Shown here: piece after piece, positions 7,301 through 14,510 of the stretch
Layout of the letters: every line of letters begins with the position of its first letter
Position numbering within the stretch: the stretch's first letter is position 1
IMG/VR virus record: IMGVR_UViG_3300008459_000118
Coordinates: 1-41,180 of that record
Strand: one strand, 5' to 3'
From: a virus
DNA: 41,180 nt
Notes under the pieces: generated by a model
What the model saw: only the letters and a program-made list of their open reading frames with translations
The model's database searches: none
Told to the model about the DNA's origin: nothing
Made by a program: the position numbers and the translations under genes

Positions 7301-7441
7301 CTATTTGTTTACTGTACATTTGTTGTTTGTAACGCAATCCAACTTGTCAACTTGCTTTTCTATTTGATAGAGTTGATATGTTTGGTAAGCTAGCGCTAAA
7401 CCTATTAACACTAATATAGTGTTTTTAATTCGATTTTCCAT
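7301..7441 (-). CDS. Small single-pass membrane protein (46 residues)
   Basis: This short frame fills the only apparent gap before the polymerase. From ATG 7441 it encodes 46 residues: a short charged N-terminus (MENRIKN), one hydrophobic segment (TILVLIGLALAYQTY), then a charged tail with two cysteines (LDCVTNNKC). It overlaps the stop of the upstream gene by 17 bases and ends one base before the polymerase ATG, exactly as expected for a real gene in this packed genome. It is probably an inner-membrane protein with its C-terminus outside; a lysis or superinfection role is conceivable but not shown. Confidence 0.6.
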   Translation of the reverse strand: MENRIKNTILVLIGLALAYQTYQLYQIEKQVDKLDCVTNNKCTVNK

Positions 7442-7616
7442 CTTTTTGTTTTTTTAAATGTTCATCTAATGCTTCTAATAAGAAGGTGATTGGAAACGCG
7501 ATAGGGCCATACTCCTGATCCGAGCAGTCGAAGACTACTCTATCTCCTTCTAGTTTGAGATATGCTTTGCGACTCCAAAGAGCATCTCCTTCAAATACTA
7601 AGGTTTGGTTCTCCAT
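7425..7616 (-). CDS. Unrecognised small protein (63 residues)
   Basis: The protein is mostly beta strand at first (TLVFEGDALWSRKAYLKLEGDRVVFDCSD) and ends in a charged helix (LDEHLKKQKDG). The pattern suggests a small barrel or sandwich. I know no function. It overlaps genes on both sides (26 bases upstream, 17 downstream), which places it in the run of small genes between the modification operon and polA. Confidence 0.6.
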   Translation of the reverse strand: MENQTLVFEGDALWSRKAYLKLEGDRVVFDCSDQEYGPIAFPITFLLEALDEHLKKQKDGKSN

Positions 7617-7854
7617 TGTTTAGGTTTTTCATTGCATCACTAACTAGCTGCTTAAGCTCTTTGAATGACTTTGAATCTGTAGGTGCATTGAAACACTCAA
7701 AAGCTGCCACCTCTACTCTACTGTCAGACATTACCAACACATGGTAGTCTCTTAGTTTTTTCTCTAAGAACCTTCCCATCTCTTCGAGCCTTTCAGCTCC
7801 TATGCTCCTCACAGTTTCTGCAGGGACGCGCATTACGAATATAGGTTTAGCCAT
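7591..7854 (-). CDS. Unrecognised small protein (87 residues)
   Basis: A soluble alpha/beta protein (PIFVMRVPAETVRSIG, RLEEMGRFLEKKLRDYHVLVMSD, FKELKQLVSDAMKNL). The strand-helix-strand order and the HVLVMSDSRVEVAAF segment look like a small ferredoxin-like or Rossmann-type unit. No family is recognised. It overlaps the preceding gene by 8 bases. Confidence 0.6.
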   Translation of the reverse strand: MAKPIFVMRVPAETVRSIGAERLEEMGRFLEKKLRDYHVLVMSDSRVEVAAFECFNAPTDSKSFKELKQLVSDAMKNLNNGEPNLSI

Positions 7855-8137
7855 TTTGTCTTATTTCTTCGTGTAACAATTCTATTAATACATCCATCGC
7901 ATCGCGACTGAATCTCCACCCGTTAGGACCTTCTGCGCTTCGTAAGCAAACGTCGTAGCATGTTCTCATGGCCAGCAACTCCTCTTCGCTCTCACAGAAG
8001 GAGGCTTTCTTCATCACATCAGCCTTCATAGTAGCTCCATGCATTATTCCACCAGTTTCCTTAACCCACTGTTTATATTCATCCTTGTACTTGTGGTGCA
8101 GCATTACTGCTGCTGCTTGTATTTGATCTTTAGTCAT
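7847..8137 (-). CDS. Unrecognised small helical protein (96 residues)
   Basis: Predicted to be almost wholly helical: DQIQAAAVMLHHKYKDEY, ADVMKKASFCESEEELLAMR, AMDVLIELLHEEIRQ. There is no signal peptide, membrane segment or known motif. It overlaps the gene before it by 8 bases and the one after by 8 bases, so it belongs to a translationally linked set of small accessory proteins. Confidence 0.6.
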   Translation of the reverse strand: MTKDQIQAAAVMLHHKYKDEYKQWVKETGGIMHGATMKADVMKKASFCESEEELLAMRTCYDVCLRSAEGPNGWRFSRDAMDVLIELLHEEIRQNG

Positions 8138-8609
8138 TGTCTTCTAGTTTTTGAATTAACTCTTTAAGTACTGCAAACTCTGTGAAGTGTAGTGATATCT
8201 GTTTGTCGTCTGAGATTGTAATATCCCAACCCTCTCCGTTTGTCCACTCAGTTACTTCTACGAAATCATGCTCCTTGTGCCATGCATCGGTAAGTGGGAC
8301 AAAGATAGACTTACGTTGACTGATTGTAATTTTACTTGGATCTTTAATCCAACTCTCATCTTCCTCATCATCCTCTTCCTCCAATTCCTTCTCAGCTTGC
8401 TCTTGCTTTCGAATGTGCGATCTTATATCACCAATCGTGAAGATGCCTTGTGCTGAATTGTCAGTGGGAACGACTTTAGTTTCGTCGGGCAATAGCTCTG
8501 CCATCTCATCTGTAAACCGAAGCTCTACTCCTAAGACTCCTCTTCCTACTCGACGGGCAATATCCTTTAAATTCCCATCTTTTAATTTTACTGCGAATGT
8601 TGTACTCAT
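8130..8609 (-). CDS. Unrecognised acidic protein (159 residues)
   Basis: The sequence has an N-terminal beta-rich part (FAVKLKDGNLKDIARRVG, VELRFTDEMAELL), a central very acidic linker (ELEEEDDEEDES near residues 74-86) and a second beta-rich part with WHKEHDFVEVTEWTNGEGWDITISD and a final helix. A two-domain protein joined by an acidic hinge could mimic DNA or bind a basic partner, but this is speculation. The start overlaps the preceding stop by ATGA. Confidence 0.65.
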   Translation of the reverse strand: MSTTFAVKLKDGNLKDIARRVGRGVLGVELRFTDEMAELLPDETKVVPTDNSAQGIFTIGDIRSHIRKQEQAEKELEEEDDEEDESWIKDPSKITISQRKSIFVPLTDAWHKEHDFVEVTEWTNGEGWDITISDDKQISLHFTEFAVLKELIQKLEDND

Positions 8610-8872
8610 AAACTTTTTGCTAAATTAAATAACATTTCTTCTTGTTCAGCGGTAAGCTGATATCTACTACTATCAATCTTATTGATCATCTCTTTCCATG
8701 TGTAGTCAAGTGGATTCCCTTCAAACTCATCCACATCATCCTCGTAATTCTTGTTAGGATCTTTCAACTCATAACCATCCTTGATAAGCTTCTCTACAAG
8801 CTCATCCTTCTCCCAGCCACCTAGATCATCATAAAGATCATCCAAATCTACATCTACATTTACGTAAGCCAT
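8606..8872 (-). CDS. Unrecognised small, very acidic protein (88 residues)
   Basis: The first half is strongly acidic (VDVDLDDLYDDLGGWEKDELVEKL) and the second half helical (WKEMINKIDSS, LTAEQEEMLFNLAKSL). The negative charge is typical of small early phage proteins that act on host factors, and DNA mimicry is one possibility. No homologue comes to mind. Its stop overlaps the next start by ATGA. Confidence 0.6.
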   Translation of the reverse strand: MAYVNVDVDLDDLYDDLGGWEKDELVEKLIKDGYELKDPNKNYEDDVDEFEGNPLDYTWKEMINKIDSSRYQLTAEQEEMLFNLAKSL

Positions 8873-8893
8873 ATATTATTTTTTTAAAAATTA

Positions 8894-9142
8894 CTAAGCT
8901 GGACTCATCATCAAAAACTGTTTGTACTGCTCATGCTCTGTAAGCATGATCATCTCCTGCTCGTAGGTAAACTCCGTAGAGATTGTGGCAGTGTCCGATA
9001 CTAGCTCAACATGATACTCAGCCCACACTCTTCGAGCTTCCTCATAGAACTCTTGTGTAGTTTCCGAATCTACGAGCTCCATGTCGTAGGTCTTGATGAT
9101 TTTTCCGTGATCATCTTTCACGTTGATTGTTACTTTATCCAT
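8894..9142 (-). CDS. Unrecognised small protein (82 residues)
   Basis: An acidic protein beginning with a beta hairpin (VTINVKDDHGKIIKTYDMELVD) and continuing as helices (TTQEFYEEARRVWAEYHVEL, YEQEMIMLTEHEQYKQFL). No motif is recognised. It sits 3 bases after the stop of the upstream gene, so the two are probably co-transcribed from the class A promoter at 9477-9509. Confidence 0.55.
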   Translation of the reverse strand: MDKVTINVKDDHGKIIKTYDMELVDSETTQEFYEEARRVWAEYHVELVSDTATISTEFTYEQEMIMLTEHEQYKQFLMMSPA

Positions 9143-9145
9143 ATC

Positions 9146-9457
9146 TTATTGCATTTCAATTAACTGGAGTGGAACATTCCATCCTTGGTCAAATCGACCG
9201 GTAGCACCTTGCACTTGAACAACTCCACGAGTCTTGTTGATCTTAGTCAGTACTAGGTTGTTTCTAAAGGATAGTTGTGGGTGGTTAACAACTACTCGAG
9301 CTCCTTCCATTAGCTCTTGTTTAACCTTAGCAAGCTTTTCTTTCTTACGTGACTTCAGTATTCCAACAACATAGCTGTTAATAGCTCTCAATTCTTCTGT
9401 TGTCATGGCCATTAAAGCCATTCTCGTTTCACGATCGTTAATGTTAATTGTTTTCAT
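9146..9457 (-). CDS. Unrecognised small protein with a KOW/SH3-like C-terminus
   Basis: In this 103-residue protein a helical, basic N-terminus (TTEELRAINSYVVGILKSRKKEKLAKVKQEL) leads into a beta-rich C-terminus (GARVVVNHPQLSF, VLTKINKTRGVVQVQG, WNVPLQLIE). The latter reads like a small SH3 or KOW barrel of the kind that binds RNA or ribosomes. The fold guess is mine. It is first in a unit with its own class A promoter and the conserved leader AAAAGAGATATG. Confidence 0.6.
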   Translation of the reverse strand: MKTININDRETRMALMAMTTEELRAINSYVVGILKSRKKEKLAKVKQELMEGARVVVNHPQLSFRNNLVLTKINKTRGVVQVQGATGRFDQGWNVPLQLIEMQ

Positions 9458-9476
9458 ATCTCTTTTAATTTTATAT

Positions 9477-9509
9477 CTAAAGGTACATACTTAATTTCGT
9501 TTATGCAAC
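9477..9509 (-). promoter_or_regulatory. Class A (Bacteroidota-type) promoter of the 103-residue gene
   Basis: GTTGCA, 20 bases after TTG, then TACCTTTAGA in coding sense, followed by a short leader ending AAAAGAGATATG. Both the boxes and the leader match those at 10440 and 11005. Confidence 0.75.
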
Positions 9510-9511
9510 AG

Positions 9512-10423
9512 TTACTCAAAAATAACTTCAAGTAAATAATCTGAATTTGTTGAGATGTATCTGTCACCGGACTTCAATACTCGACGTCGGAAGTTGATAG
9601 CCCTCTTTGTTGTGTCACTATACACTTGAATCATGTCAGGCATGTTACTTGGATCAACATAAGCTCTTGACTCTTTCAGACTTCTCAAAAGCAACCCTTC
9701 CTCCTGATCCCACTTAAAGTGCTCGACTGGAATTATTGGGTATGGACTAGGTGATGGAGTGGCAGTAGTCGTAGTTACTGGTTTTGTATTTTCAATTGCA
9801 CCATCCAAATCACCACTACCAGTATTCAAGTGCCACTTCTTGATGAACACCTCAACCTCCCCTAACTTAGCAGCAAGCACTTCCATCTCTTTCTGAAAGC
9901 GAGCAACGTCAGCTAGCTTCTTAACATAAGTGATCCCGGTCTTCTTGACACAATAAGGACCAACTCCAGTAGCTTGGGATCTCCAATCCTCTAAGGTCTT
10001 ACCACAACAACGACACTCGGATACGTTACCAGTCCAATTAATCTTAGCACGCACCATATAACCTCTGTGGTTTTTAGACTTGACTTGAGTCACAACAAAT
10101 GTTCGTGGATTAAACGTCCACTGATTGGCTTTTGCAATATATCTTGCAGCAGAAGCAGAAACAGTGATTGGAATGTTACACGACGCAACTGCGATCACGT
10201 TTGGATCCTCAGCTGGTTTAGGTGCAAGACATTTCATAACAGCATTCCACTGTTTGTCTGAAAGCTTACCGTACTTATTCATTGTACTTCTCATTTCGAT
10301 TACAAACGAAAAAGTTCCATTGTAGTTAATCAAGTCATCATAGACTTGATCAAACCCGGTAGGAATGTGGTGGGTAACACTAGCGTTTTTTCTAGTTGGG
10401 TGATTTTTTACAATTGTTCTCAT
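9512..10423 (-). CDS. DUF6011-type zinc-finger protein
   Basis: The 303-residue protein carries a compact zinc-binding domain near 137-160: C-x-C-C-GKTLEDWRSQATGVGPYC (Cys137, Cys139, Cys140, Cys158). This matches the CGRxL..S...GIGPxC pattern of DUF6011. The region before it (70-130) is beta-rich with GYMVRAKINW, and a Thr/Pro/Ser linker (TTTTATPSPSPYP near 217-229) leads to a C-terminal domain. DUF6011 proteins are common in phages and actinobacteria but have no agreed function; nucleic-acid binding is plausible. The gene has its own class A promoter, which suggests early expression. Confidence 0.7.
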   Translation of the reverse strand: MRTIVKNHPTRKNASVTHHIPTGFDQVYDDLINYNGTFSFVIEMRSTMNKYGKLSDKQWNAVMKCLAPKPAEDPNVIAVASCNIPITVSASAARYIAKANQWTFNPRTFVVTQVKSKNHRGYMVRAKINWTGNVSECRCCGKTLEDWRSQATGVGPYCVKKTGITYVKKLADVARFQKEMEVLAAKLGEVEVFIKKWHLNTGSGDLDGAIENTKPVTTTTATPSPSPYPIIPVEHFKWDQEEGLLLRSLKESRAYVDPSNMPDMIQVYSDTTKRAINFRRRVLKSGDRYISTNSDYLLEVIFE

Positions 10424-10439
10424 ATCTCTTAATGTTATA

Positions 10440-10473
10440 CCTAAAGGTCATCACTCTTTTTCAATTCTGCAAC
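10440..10473 (-). promoter_or_regulatory. Class A (Bacteroidota-type) promoter of the DUF6011 gene
   Basis: GTTGCA, 20 bases after TTG, then GACCTTTAGG in coding sense, followed by TATAACATTAAGAGATATG. The leader is nearly identical to that of the 68-residue gene at 10782-10988. Confidence 0.75.
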
Positions 10474-10489
10474 AGTTGTGCAAAACTTT

Positions 10490-10771
10490 TTAGATCGTGT
10501 AGCAGTACTTGTATCCACAATCATCATCCCAGTCTGACTCTTCTCCAAGACCTAACTCAAAGATTTGTTCATCTGAAATAGGTAACGCTCTCCAATATCC
10601 GTATCGGATATATCTTCGACCACTTCCAATCGCACCTGAGAACTCTAGGTCCTCACAATCTACTCCCAACTCTACTAGAGCATTCTCGATTGATTGCTCA
10701 GTTGGGTTTTGTGGCATTTCACTTTCACGTCTCATCTTAACGTACTCTCCATTGATAATTTGGTAACTCAT
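10490..10771 (-). CDS. Unrecognised small protein (93 residues)
   Basis: An acidic protein with a central Gly-rich turn (FSGAIGSGRRYIRYGYWRALPIS) and a tail rich in Asp and aromatic residues (ESDWDDDCGYKYCYTI, two cysteines). No family is recognised. It is the second gene after the class A promoter at 11005, 10 bases past the 68-residue gene, so the pair is probably one short early operon. Confidence 0.55.
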   Translation of the reverse strand: MSYQIINGEYVKMRRESEMPQNPTEQSIENALVELGVDCEDLEFSGAIGSGRRYIRYGYWRALPISDEQIFELGLGEESDWDDDCGYKYCYTI

Positions 10772-10781
10772 AACTGTTATA

Positions 10782-10988
10782 TTAAAATAAATAATTCATT
10801 AACTCTTGGTAAACGAAATCGGAATCCTCATTAAGGGTATCCAACTCTTCATCGGTCATCTCACGACCTTCGTACTCAGCAGATGTAATGTAAGCGTCAC
10901 AGTAGTCGGGATAGTCTCGGTGATCAACTCCATCAAACTCGATGTTGGTGATCAAGGTGTAATCTAGTGTTTTTGTTTGTTTATTCAT
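10782..10988 (-). CDS. Small acidic conserved-type phage protein (68 residues)
   Basis: The sequence contains IEFDGVDHRDYPDYCDAYI followed by GREMTDEELDTLNEDSDFVYQ. I recall closely similar short proteins in many phages (a DGxxxRDYPDxCDAYI signature), but they have no assigned function. It is strongly acidic and soluble. It has its own class A promoter immediately downstream of the terminator that closes the modification operon. Confidence 0.65.
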   Translation of the reverse strand: MNKQTKTLDYTLITNIEFDGVDHRDYPDYCDAYITSAEYEGREMTDEELDTLNEDSDFVYQELMNYLF

Positions 10989-11004
10989 ATCTCTTAATCT
11001 TATA

Positions 11005-11038
11005 CCTAAAGGTCAGCCACATTTTTCGTATTTGCAAC
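11005..11038 (-). promoter_or_regulatory. Class A (Bacteroidota-type) promoter of the 68-residue gene
   Basis: GTTGCA, 20 bases after TTG, then GACCTTTAGG in coding sense, followed by TATAAGATTAAGAGATATG. It directly follows the terminator at 11047-11076, so it starts a new transcription unit. Confidence 0.8.
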
Positions 11039-11046
11039 AGTTAAGC

Positions 11047-11076
11047 AAAAAAAAAGCCAACTTTTTAAGGTTGGCT
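11047..11076 (-). terminator. Intrinsic terminator closing the 7-deazaguanine operon
   Basis: AGCCAAC-CTTAAAAA-GTTGGCT followed by nine T in coding sense: a 7-bp stem and a long U-tract, 22 bases after the transglycosylase stop. The stem sequence is identical to that of the terminator at 36251-36278. Confidence 0.92.
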
Positions 11077-11098
11077 CTTTATATGTTGAGAGATATGA

Positions 11099-11890
11099 TT
11101 ACTTTCCGGTCATGCAGCTTAGTCTTAAAAACTGCACATTCTTCTTGATTAGTTCCATGTCAGCACCACTCATGCCGTACGTCTCAAGAAGGCTGTGTGG
11201 AGTTGGTATTCGTGTTGTATGGTCTACACGAAAGTCCTGTCCATTCAATGCTGCCCATACTGGATACACTGAGTCGGTGCTTCTCATCATCGGATGATCG
11301 TAGTAAGAGAACTCTGTTGGATCGCCTTGACCTAGGCAGTGGATTGGTTTCTTGAGCATGTCCCGTTCTTTCAAATAATCGTAAGCCATGTGACGTGCTT
11401 CTTTGATACCTTGGTCATCCTTCCACTCAGGCAACCATGCTTGAGGTATTGCGATCTTAGAGAATCCGATAGTTTGAATCCAATCTTGCTCTAATCCCCA
11501 CTGATAAGCCTCTAACCAATCTTCTTTTGTTTTACCTTGTGGACAAAAGAATATATCAATTAAGCTTAGTAAACCGCTACTCTCCATCCTATCTCGAAAC
11601 TTAATAGCATTTGCGATTGTAGCATCTTTATCAAACAATACGTCAGGTGCTATCACTTCGTCAGGTAGTAATTCGTGGCATACGTCAATCAGTACGTCTT
11701 CGGTTACAAGAGCTCTCTCTGCTGCTGAGTTATCTAGCGTGATCCATCTTTGTGGATCTTCGTCTACAAGTTTATTAATAAATTCTCGGTACTCAGGAAA
11801 CTGTACCCATAAGTGAGCCAATACAAAGATTCGATCTCCCAGCCTCATTGGCTCTAAGTTGCTAACTGGTGATATTACGTAAAAGTCCAT
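11099..11890 (-). CDS. dpdA: TGT/DpdA-like 7-deazaguanine DNA transglycosylase (probable)
   Basis: The 263-residue protein shows the pattern of tRNA-guanine transglycosylase superfamily barrels: WITLDNSA (Asp53), EVIAPDVLFD (Asp83), FCPQGKTKEDW (Gln118-Gly119), a QTIGFSKIAIP strand and, near the C-terminus, RSTDSVYPVWAALNG (Asp206). In phages the DpdA members of this family exchange guanine in DNA for a 7-deazaguanine base. Its place at the end of an operon with FolE, QueD and QueE supports that job. It is short compared with bacterial DpdA and Tgt, in line with phage forms. A tRNA-acting Tgt is less likely because of the length and context. It starts one base after the upstream stop (TAATATG). 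Confidence 0.7.
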   Translation of the reverse strand: MDFYVISPVSNLEPMRLGDRIFVLAHLWVQFPEYREFINKLVDEDPQRWITLDNSAAERALVTEDVLIDVCHELLPDEVIAPDVLFDKDATIANAIKFRDRMESSGLLSLIDIFFCPQGKTKEDWLEAYQWGLEQDWIQTIGFSKIAIPQAWLPEWKDDQGIKEARHMAYDYLKERDMLKKPIHCLGQGDPTEFSYYDHPMMRSTDSVYPVWAALNGQDFRVDHTTRIPTPHSLLETYGMSGADMELIKKNVQFLRLSCMTGK

Positions 11891-11891
11891 A

Positions 11892-12212
11892 TTAATCTAA
11901 GGTTTCGTTTTGTTTTTTAAGTTCCTCAGGGAAGGGTTCAGTATTTGCTACAATCTCTGCAACAACCTCTGCAGGTAGTCTTTGGACTACAGATGATTCG
12001 GGGTTCTCTGGGTAGGATCTTCTTAATGGTTCTGCGCCTTTTAGATAACCTAAAGTATCAATATACTTTAGCAATTCTTTATCACCCTCTATGAATAGAG
12101 TTGGAATTTCTGCGTACACGTTGTGCTTCGTTGCTGTTTGTTTGATAGCTACAAACTTGAAGTTTAGTCTGTGCAGCAACCAACTGGCTAGCTTGATTTG
12201 TAACCTTTTCAT
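11892..12212 (-). CDS. Unrecognised protein in the modification operon (106 residues)
   Basis: A basic N-terminus with a possible amphipathic helix (MKRLQIKLASWLLHRLNFKFVAIKQ) is followed by beta-strand-like YAEIPTLFIEG and an acidic C-terminus (AEVVAEIVANTEPFPEELKKQ). I recognise no family. It lies between a small unknown and the transglycosylase with gaps of one base, so it is translated with them and may be an accessory factor, but there is no direct evidence. Confidence 0.6.
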   Translation of the reverse strand: MKRLQIKLASWLLHRLNFKFVAIKQTATKHNVYAEIPTLFIEGDKELLKYIDTLGYLKGAEPLRRSYPENPESSVVQRLPAEVVAEIVANTEPFPEELKKQNETLD

Positions 12213-12213
12213 A

Positions 12214-12573
12214 TTACAATGTAACTGTAAAGATTTCTTTAATTACGATTTCATCTGCCTCTAAAGTACCACCAGCCTCTTCACGCAACTGCACAGCTAC
12301 TGCATAGTCGATTGAAATACCTGGCTTCTTCTCAATCCACATTTCTGTGATAAATGTTGATGACTTGATCTCGTTGTGCTTGTTTCTCTTTACTCGAAAC
12401 ACTGCTACTTTTACTTGTTGATTCATGCTACTTGAATTACTATTTAATGTTAAACCTCCATAAATGGTTGTACCTGGTGAGGCAATGTAGCTCGTACCGG
12501 TACTTAGTGTAGCGTTAAGACTACTACATCCCGTTGTTAAAGTTCCTGATGTGATATTAGTATTATACTCCAT
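12214..12573 (-). CDS. Unrecognised beta-rich protein in the modification operon (119 residues)
   Basis: I used ATG 12573; a TTG five codons upstream would give an extended form. The N-terminal third is low-complexity Ser/Thr/Gly/Asn ([21 protein letters not shown]), typical of an exposed beta or virion-type region. The rest is a regular beta pattern ([46 protein letters not shown]). It overlaps the folE stop by 11 bases. The low-complexity part is out of character for a metabolic gene, so it may be a structural protein inserted here. Confidence 0.55.
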   Translation of the reverse strand: MEYNTNITSGTLTTGCSSLNATLSTGTSYIASPGTTIYGGLTLNSNSSSMNQQVKVAVFRVKRNKHNEIKSSTFITEMWIEKKPGISIDYAVAVQLREEAGGTLEADEIVIKEIFTVTL

Positions 12574-13210
12574 AACGACTTTGATCAATTAAGTTAAAAA
12601 ATTCTTGTCTTGTGCCAATCTCATTGGTCCAGAAGTATCCAGACATTTGTGATGTCTTCATTACACTGTCTTGTTTGATTCCGCGACACTTAACACAGTT
12701 GTGTTGTGACTCGATTACTACTGCAACTCCTCGATTACCTATACACAAACGATCAACGTGGTCGTGAATTTGTTTAGTCAGTGACTCTTGGATATTCGGA
12801 CGACGAGAATAGAAATCTACAATACGGTTCAACTTACTTAATCCAATTACCAAATCACCTTTATCTTTTCCTGGAATATAAGCTACGTGAGCTACTCCTG
12901 AGAATGTTAAGTTGTGATGTGCACACATACTCATTACTGGAATACGAGTCTGACAGATAAGCCCTGTGTATCCTTCGTCGTTAGGGAATGCTGTTACTTC
13001 TGGTTCCGGTGCAATTGATCCAGCAATTAGGTCATTCACCCAAGCCTTAGCTACTCGGTACGGAGTACGATCACTGTGTGGATCTGCTTTCCAATCGAAA
13101 CCTAGTGCTGTTAAGAATCCTCCATAGTACTCAGCAGCTTTTTCGATCATCTGCTTTTTTTCTTCCTCCGTACGAGGAATGTTTCCATTTGCTTTTGTGA
13201 TTAACTTCAT
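12563..13210 (-). CDS. folE: GTP cyclohydrolase I
   Basis: The 215-residue enzyme converts GTP to 7,8-dihydroneopterin triphosphate, the entry step of 7-deazaguanine (and folate) synthesis. Signature segments are [11 protein letters not shown] near 48-57, [10 protein letters not shown] (Cys96, His98, His99), [20 protein letters not shown] near 123-142 and [14 protein letters not shown] (His170, Cys172). The zinc ligands Cys96, His99 and Cys172 are in place, so it should be active. It opens 3 bases after the kinase stop and feeds the QueD and QueE enzymes of the same operon. Confidence 0.97.
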   Translation of the reverse strand: MKLITKANGNIPRTEEEKKQMIEKAAEYYGGFLTALGFDWKADPHSDRTPYRVAKAWVNDLIAGSIAPEPEVTAFPNDEGYTGLICQTRIPVMSMCAHHNLTFSGVAHVAYIPGKDKGDLVIGLSKLNRIVDFYSRRPNIQESLTKQIHDHVDRLCIGNRGVAVVIESQHNCVKCRGIKQDSVMKTSQMSGYFWTNEIGTRQEFFNLIDQSRYGV

Positions 13211-13213
13211 AGT

Positions 13214-13690
13214 TTAATAGTTGTGTAAAATTTGTAATCTTTCTTCGAATATACTAAAAATCTTCTGTCCTTCCAACTCTATTGGCTTGTTATCTGCAAT
13301 ATCGAAGGATTCGGTGTCTTTATCTGCGTTACGGATCTCGTAGCGTCGTTTTCTTACTTCAGTCGGTACTTCTAACCACACCAACTCTGCCTCAGGAAAA
13401 TGCTTGAGCAAGTACTCTACTATACTTGACTGTCGAATACCATCCACAACGATGTTGTGTACTTTGATTAAGTCGTTAGCCATAAGGTAGTGGTAGTCTT
13501 CTATTCTCTTCAAGATTCTTTCAGCTATCTGTTGATCGAGGTGTTGTGTGTTTTGTAGTTGTGTGCGATCGTTGCTATTGATGAGCTCGCGAACAATGTC
13601 TGAAACTACTATTCTGTGAGCTCGTGCTTGAAATGAACTCTTACCGCTACAGATACGACCAAAGATTAAAATAAGTTCTGACTGCTTCAT
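13214..13690 (-). CDS. P-loop kinase, nucleotide-kinase-like
   Basis: ATG 13690 (MKQSELILIF) is chosen because it shares ATGA with the upstream QueD-like stop and places the P-loop at its usual distance; the protein then has 158 residues. The Walker A motif is GRICSGKSS (Lys17), followed by VVSDIVRELI, a VHNIVVDGIRQ strand, and a lid-like basic region EVPTEVRKRRYEIR. This is the layout of small kinases such as dephospho-CoA, adenylate or dNMP kinases. In this operon it might phosphorylate a nucleotide linked to the modified base, but the substrate cannot be read from the sequence. Confidence 0.75.
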   Translation of the reverse strand: MKQSELILIFGRICSGKSSFQARAHRIVVSDIVRELINSNDRTQLQNTQHLDQQIAERILKRIEDYHYLMANDLIKVHNIVVDGIRQSSIVEYLLKHFPEAELVWLEVPTEVRKRRYEIRNADKDTESFDIADNKPIELEGQKIFSIFEERLQILHNY

Positions 13691-14028
13691 AGTTCTACTA
13701 TACCAAAAAATTCTCCATCTTCCGACACTGAGCATCGACAGAGTCCAAAGTAATTTAATAAATCTTCTGCTATCATTTCACAAGACATAGCTCCAAAGTT
13801 GCAGCATCCATAAGCTGGATCGTACCAGGTACTTGCTATGTACTTTTTGATCTTGTGCTTGAAATCAATAAACTCAATGTCACGATCTCCGTGAGATACT
13901 TCAGCTCTGCACGCTATTTGAAAGGTATGTCTGTGCAAGTGTGCTAGGTAATCTACGTGTGGTAGATTGCAGTCAGGCCAGTGATGCAAGCCTTCTACGT
14001 TTATATGTACTTCTACGTATTTTTTCAT
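13687..14028 (-). CDS. QueD/PTPS-like T-fold protein (second, divergent copy)
   Basis: The 113-residue protein resembles 6-pyruvoyl/6-carboxy-tetrahydropterin synthases in order of elements: an N-terminal strand, GLHHWPDC (His15, His16), LHRHTFQIACRAEV (His32, His34), IEFIDFKHKIKKYI (the [M/F]xxDFxxLK helix) and NFGAMSCEMIAEDLLNYF. The usual C-x3-HGH and DH motifs are changed or missing, so the chemistry may differ from the QueD at 15736-16212. Similar proteins occur in other phages with no function assigned that I know of. The stop overlaps the kinase start (ATGA), and the start is 1 base from the preceding stop. Confidence 0.55.
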   Translation of the reverse strand: MKKYVEVHINVEGLHHWPDCNLPHVDYLAHLHRHTFQIACRAEVSHGDRDIEFIDFKHKIKKYIASTWYDPAYGCCNFGAMSCEMIAEDLLNYFGLCRCSVSEDGEFFGIVEL

Positions 14029-14510
14029 TACTTCTTGTCTTTATCTTTTTGCCATTGACCATCGTACAAATCCGCTGGAGTATTCTCTAGCATGATTATC
14101 TGAGCTACTCGTGATCCCTTCTCGATTCGGATATCTTGATCCACAATCATAACTGCACCCATCTCCTCTACCTCAAATCCTGGATCATAAACTCCGGATG
14201 TGATAATTGAACCGCATCGAAGAATAGATGAGCGGTGACGAATAAAGGCTGTGCGGTTCTCTGGAAGTTTGCATCCTTGATCGAATGTTAGTGAGTAAGT
14301 TCCTCGTGTTAGGTGAAACATATACTTTCCCGTTGGTGTTAGGGTTGGAGGCACCTCTTCGTAGTCTTCTACTAGAGTCTTATCTCTAAGGACCATTCCT
14401 CCTTTAATTTTCTTTACTGCTTTTAGTGTCAGATCATATCCGACTTGTGCTTTGCTACCTAGACCGTTAGTTTCTAAGTGATCTGTAACCTGGTGTGAAT
14501 TTAATAACAT
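14028..14510 (-). CDS. dUTPase / dCTP-deaminase superfamily protein
   Basis: The 160-residue protein carries the trimeric-barrel signature RHRSSILRCG near residue 91, followed by TSGVYDPGFEVEEMGAVMIV (the GVxDPGF segment of this superfamily) and SRVAQIIMLE near 133-142. The closest choice is a dCTP deaminase or dUTP diphosphatase, enzymes that keep uracil out of DNA and supply dUMP. I cannot separate the two activities by eye. It sits among deazaguanine genes and the P-loop kinase, making this stretch a nucleotide-pool module. Its first 44 bases overlap the end of the small HEVLH gene. Confidence 0.8.
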   Translation of the reverse strand: MLLNSHQVTDHLETNGLGSKAQVGYDLTLKAVKKIKGGMVLRDKTLVEDYEEVPPTLTPTGKYMFHLTRGTYSLTFDQGCKLPENRTAFIRHRSSILRCGSIITSGVYDPGFEVEEMGAVMIVDQDIRIEKGSRVAQIIMLENTPADLYDGQWQKDKDKK

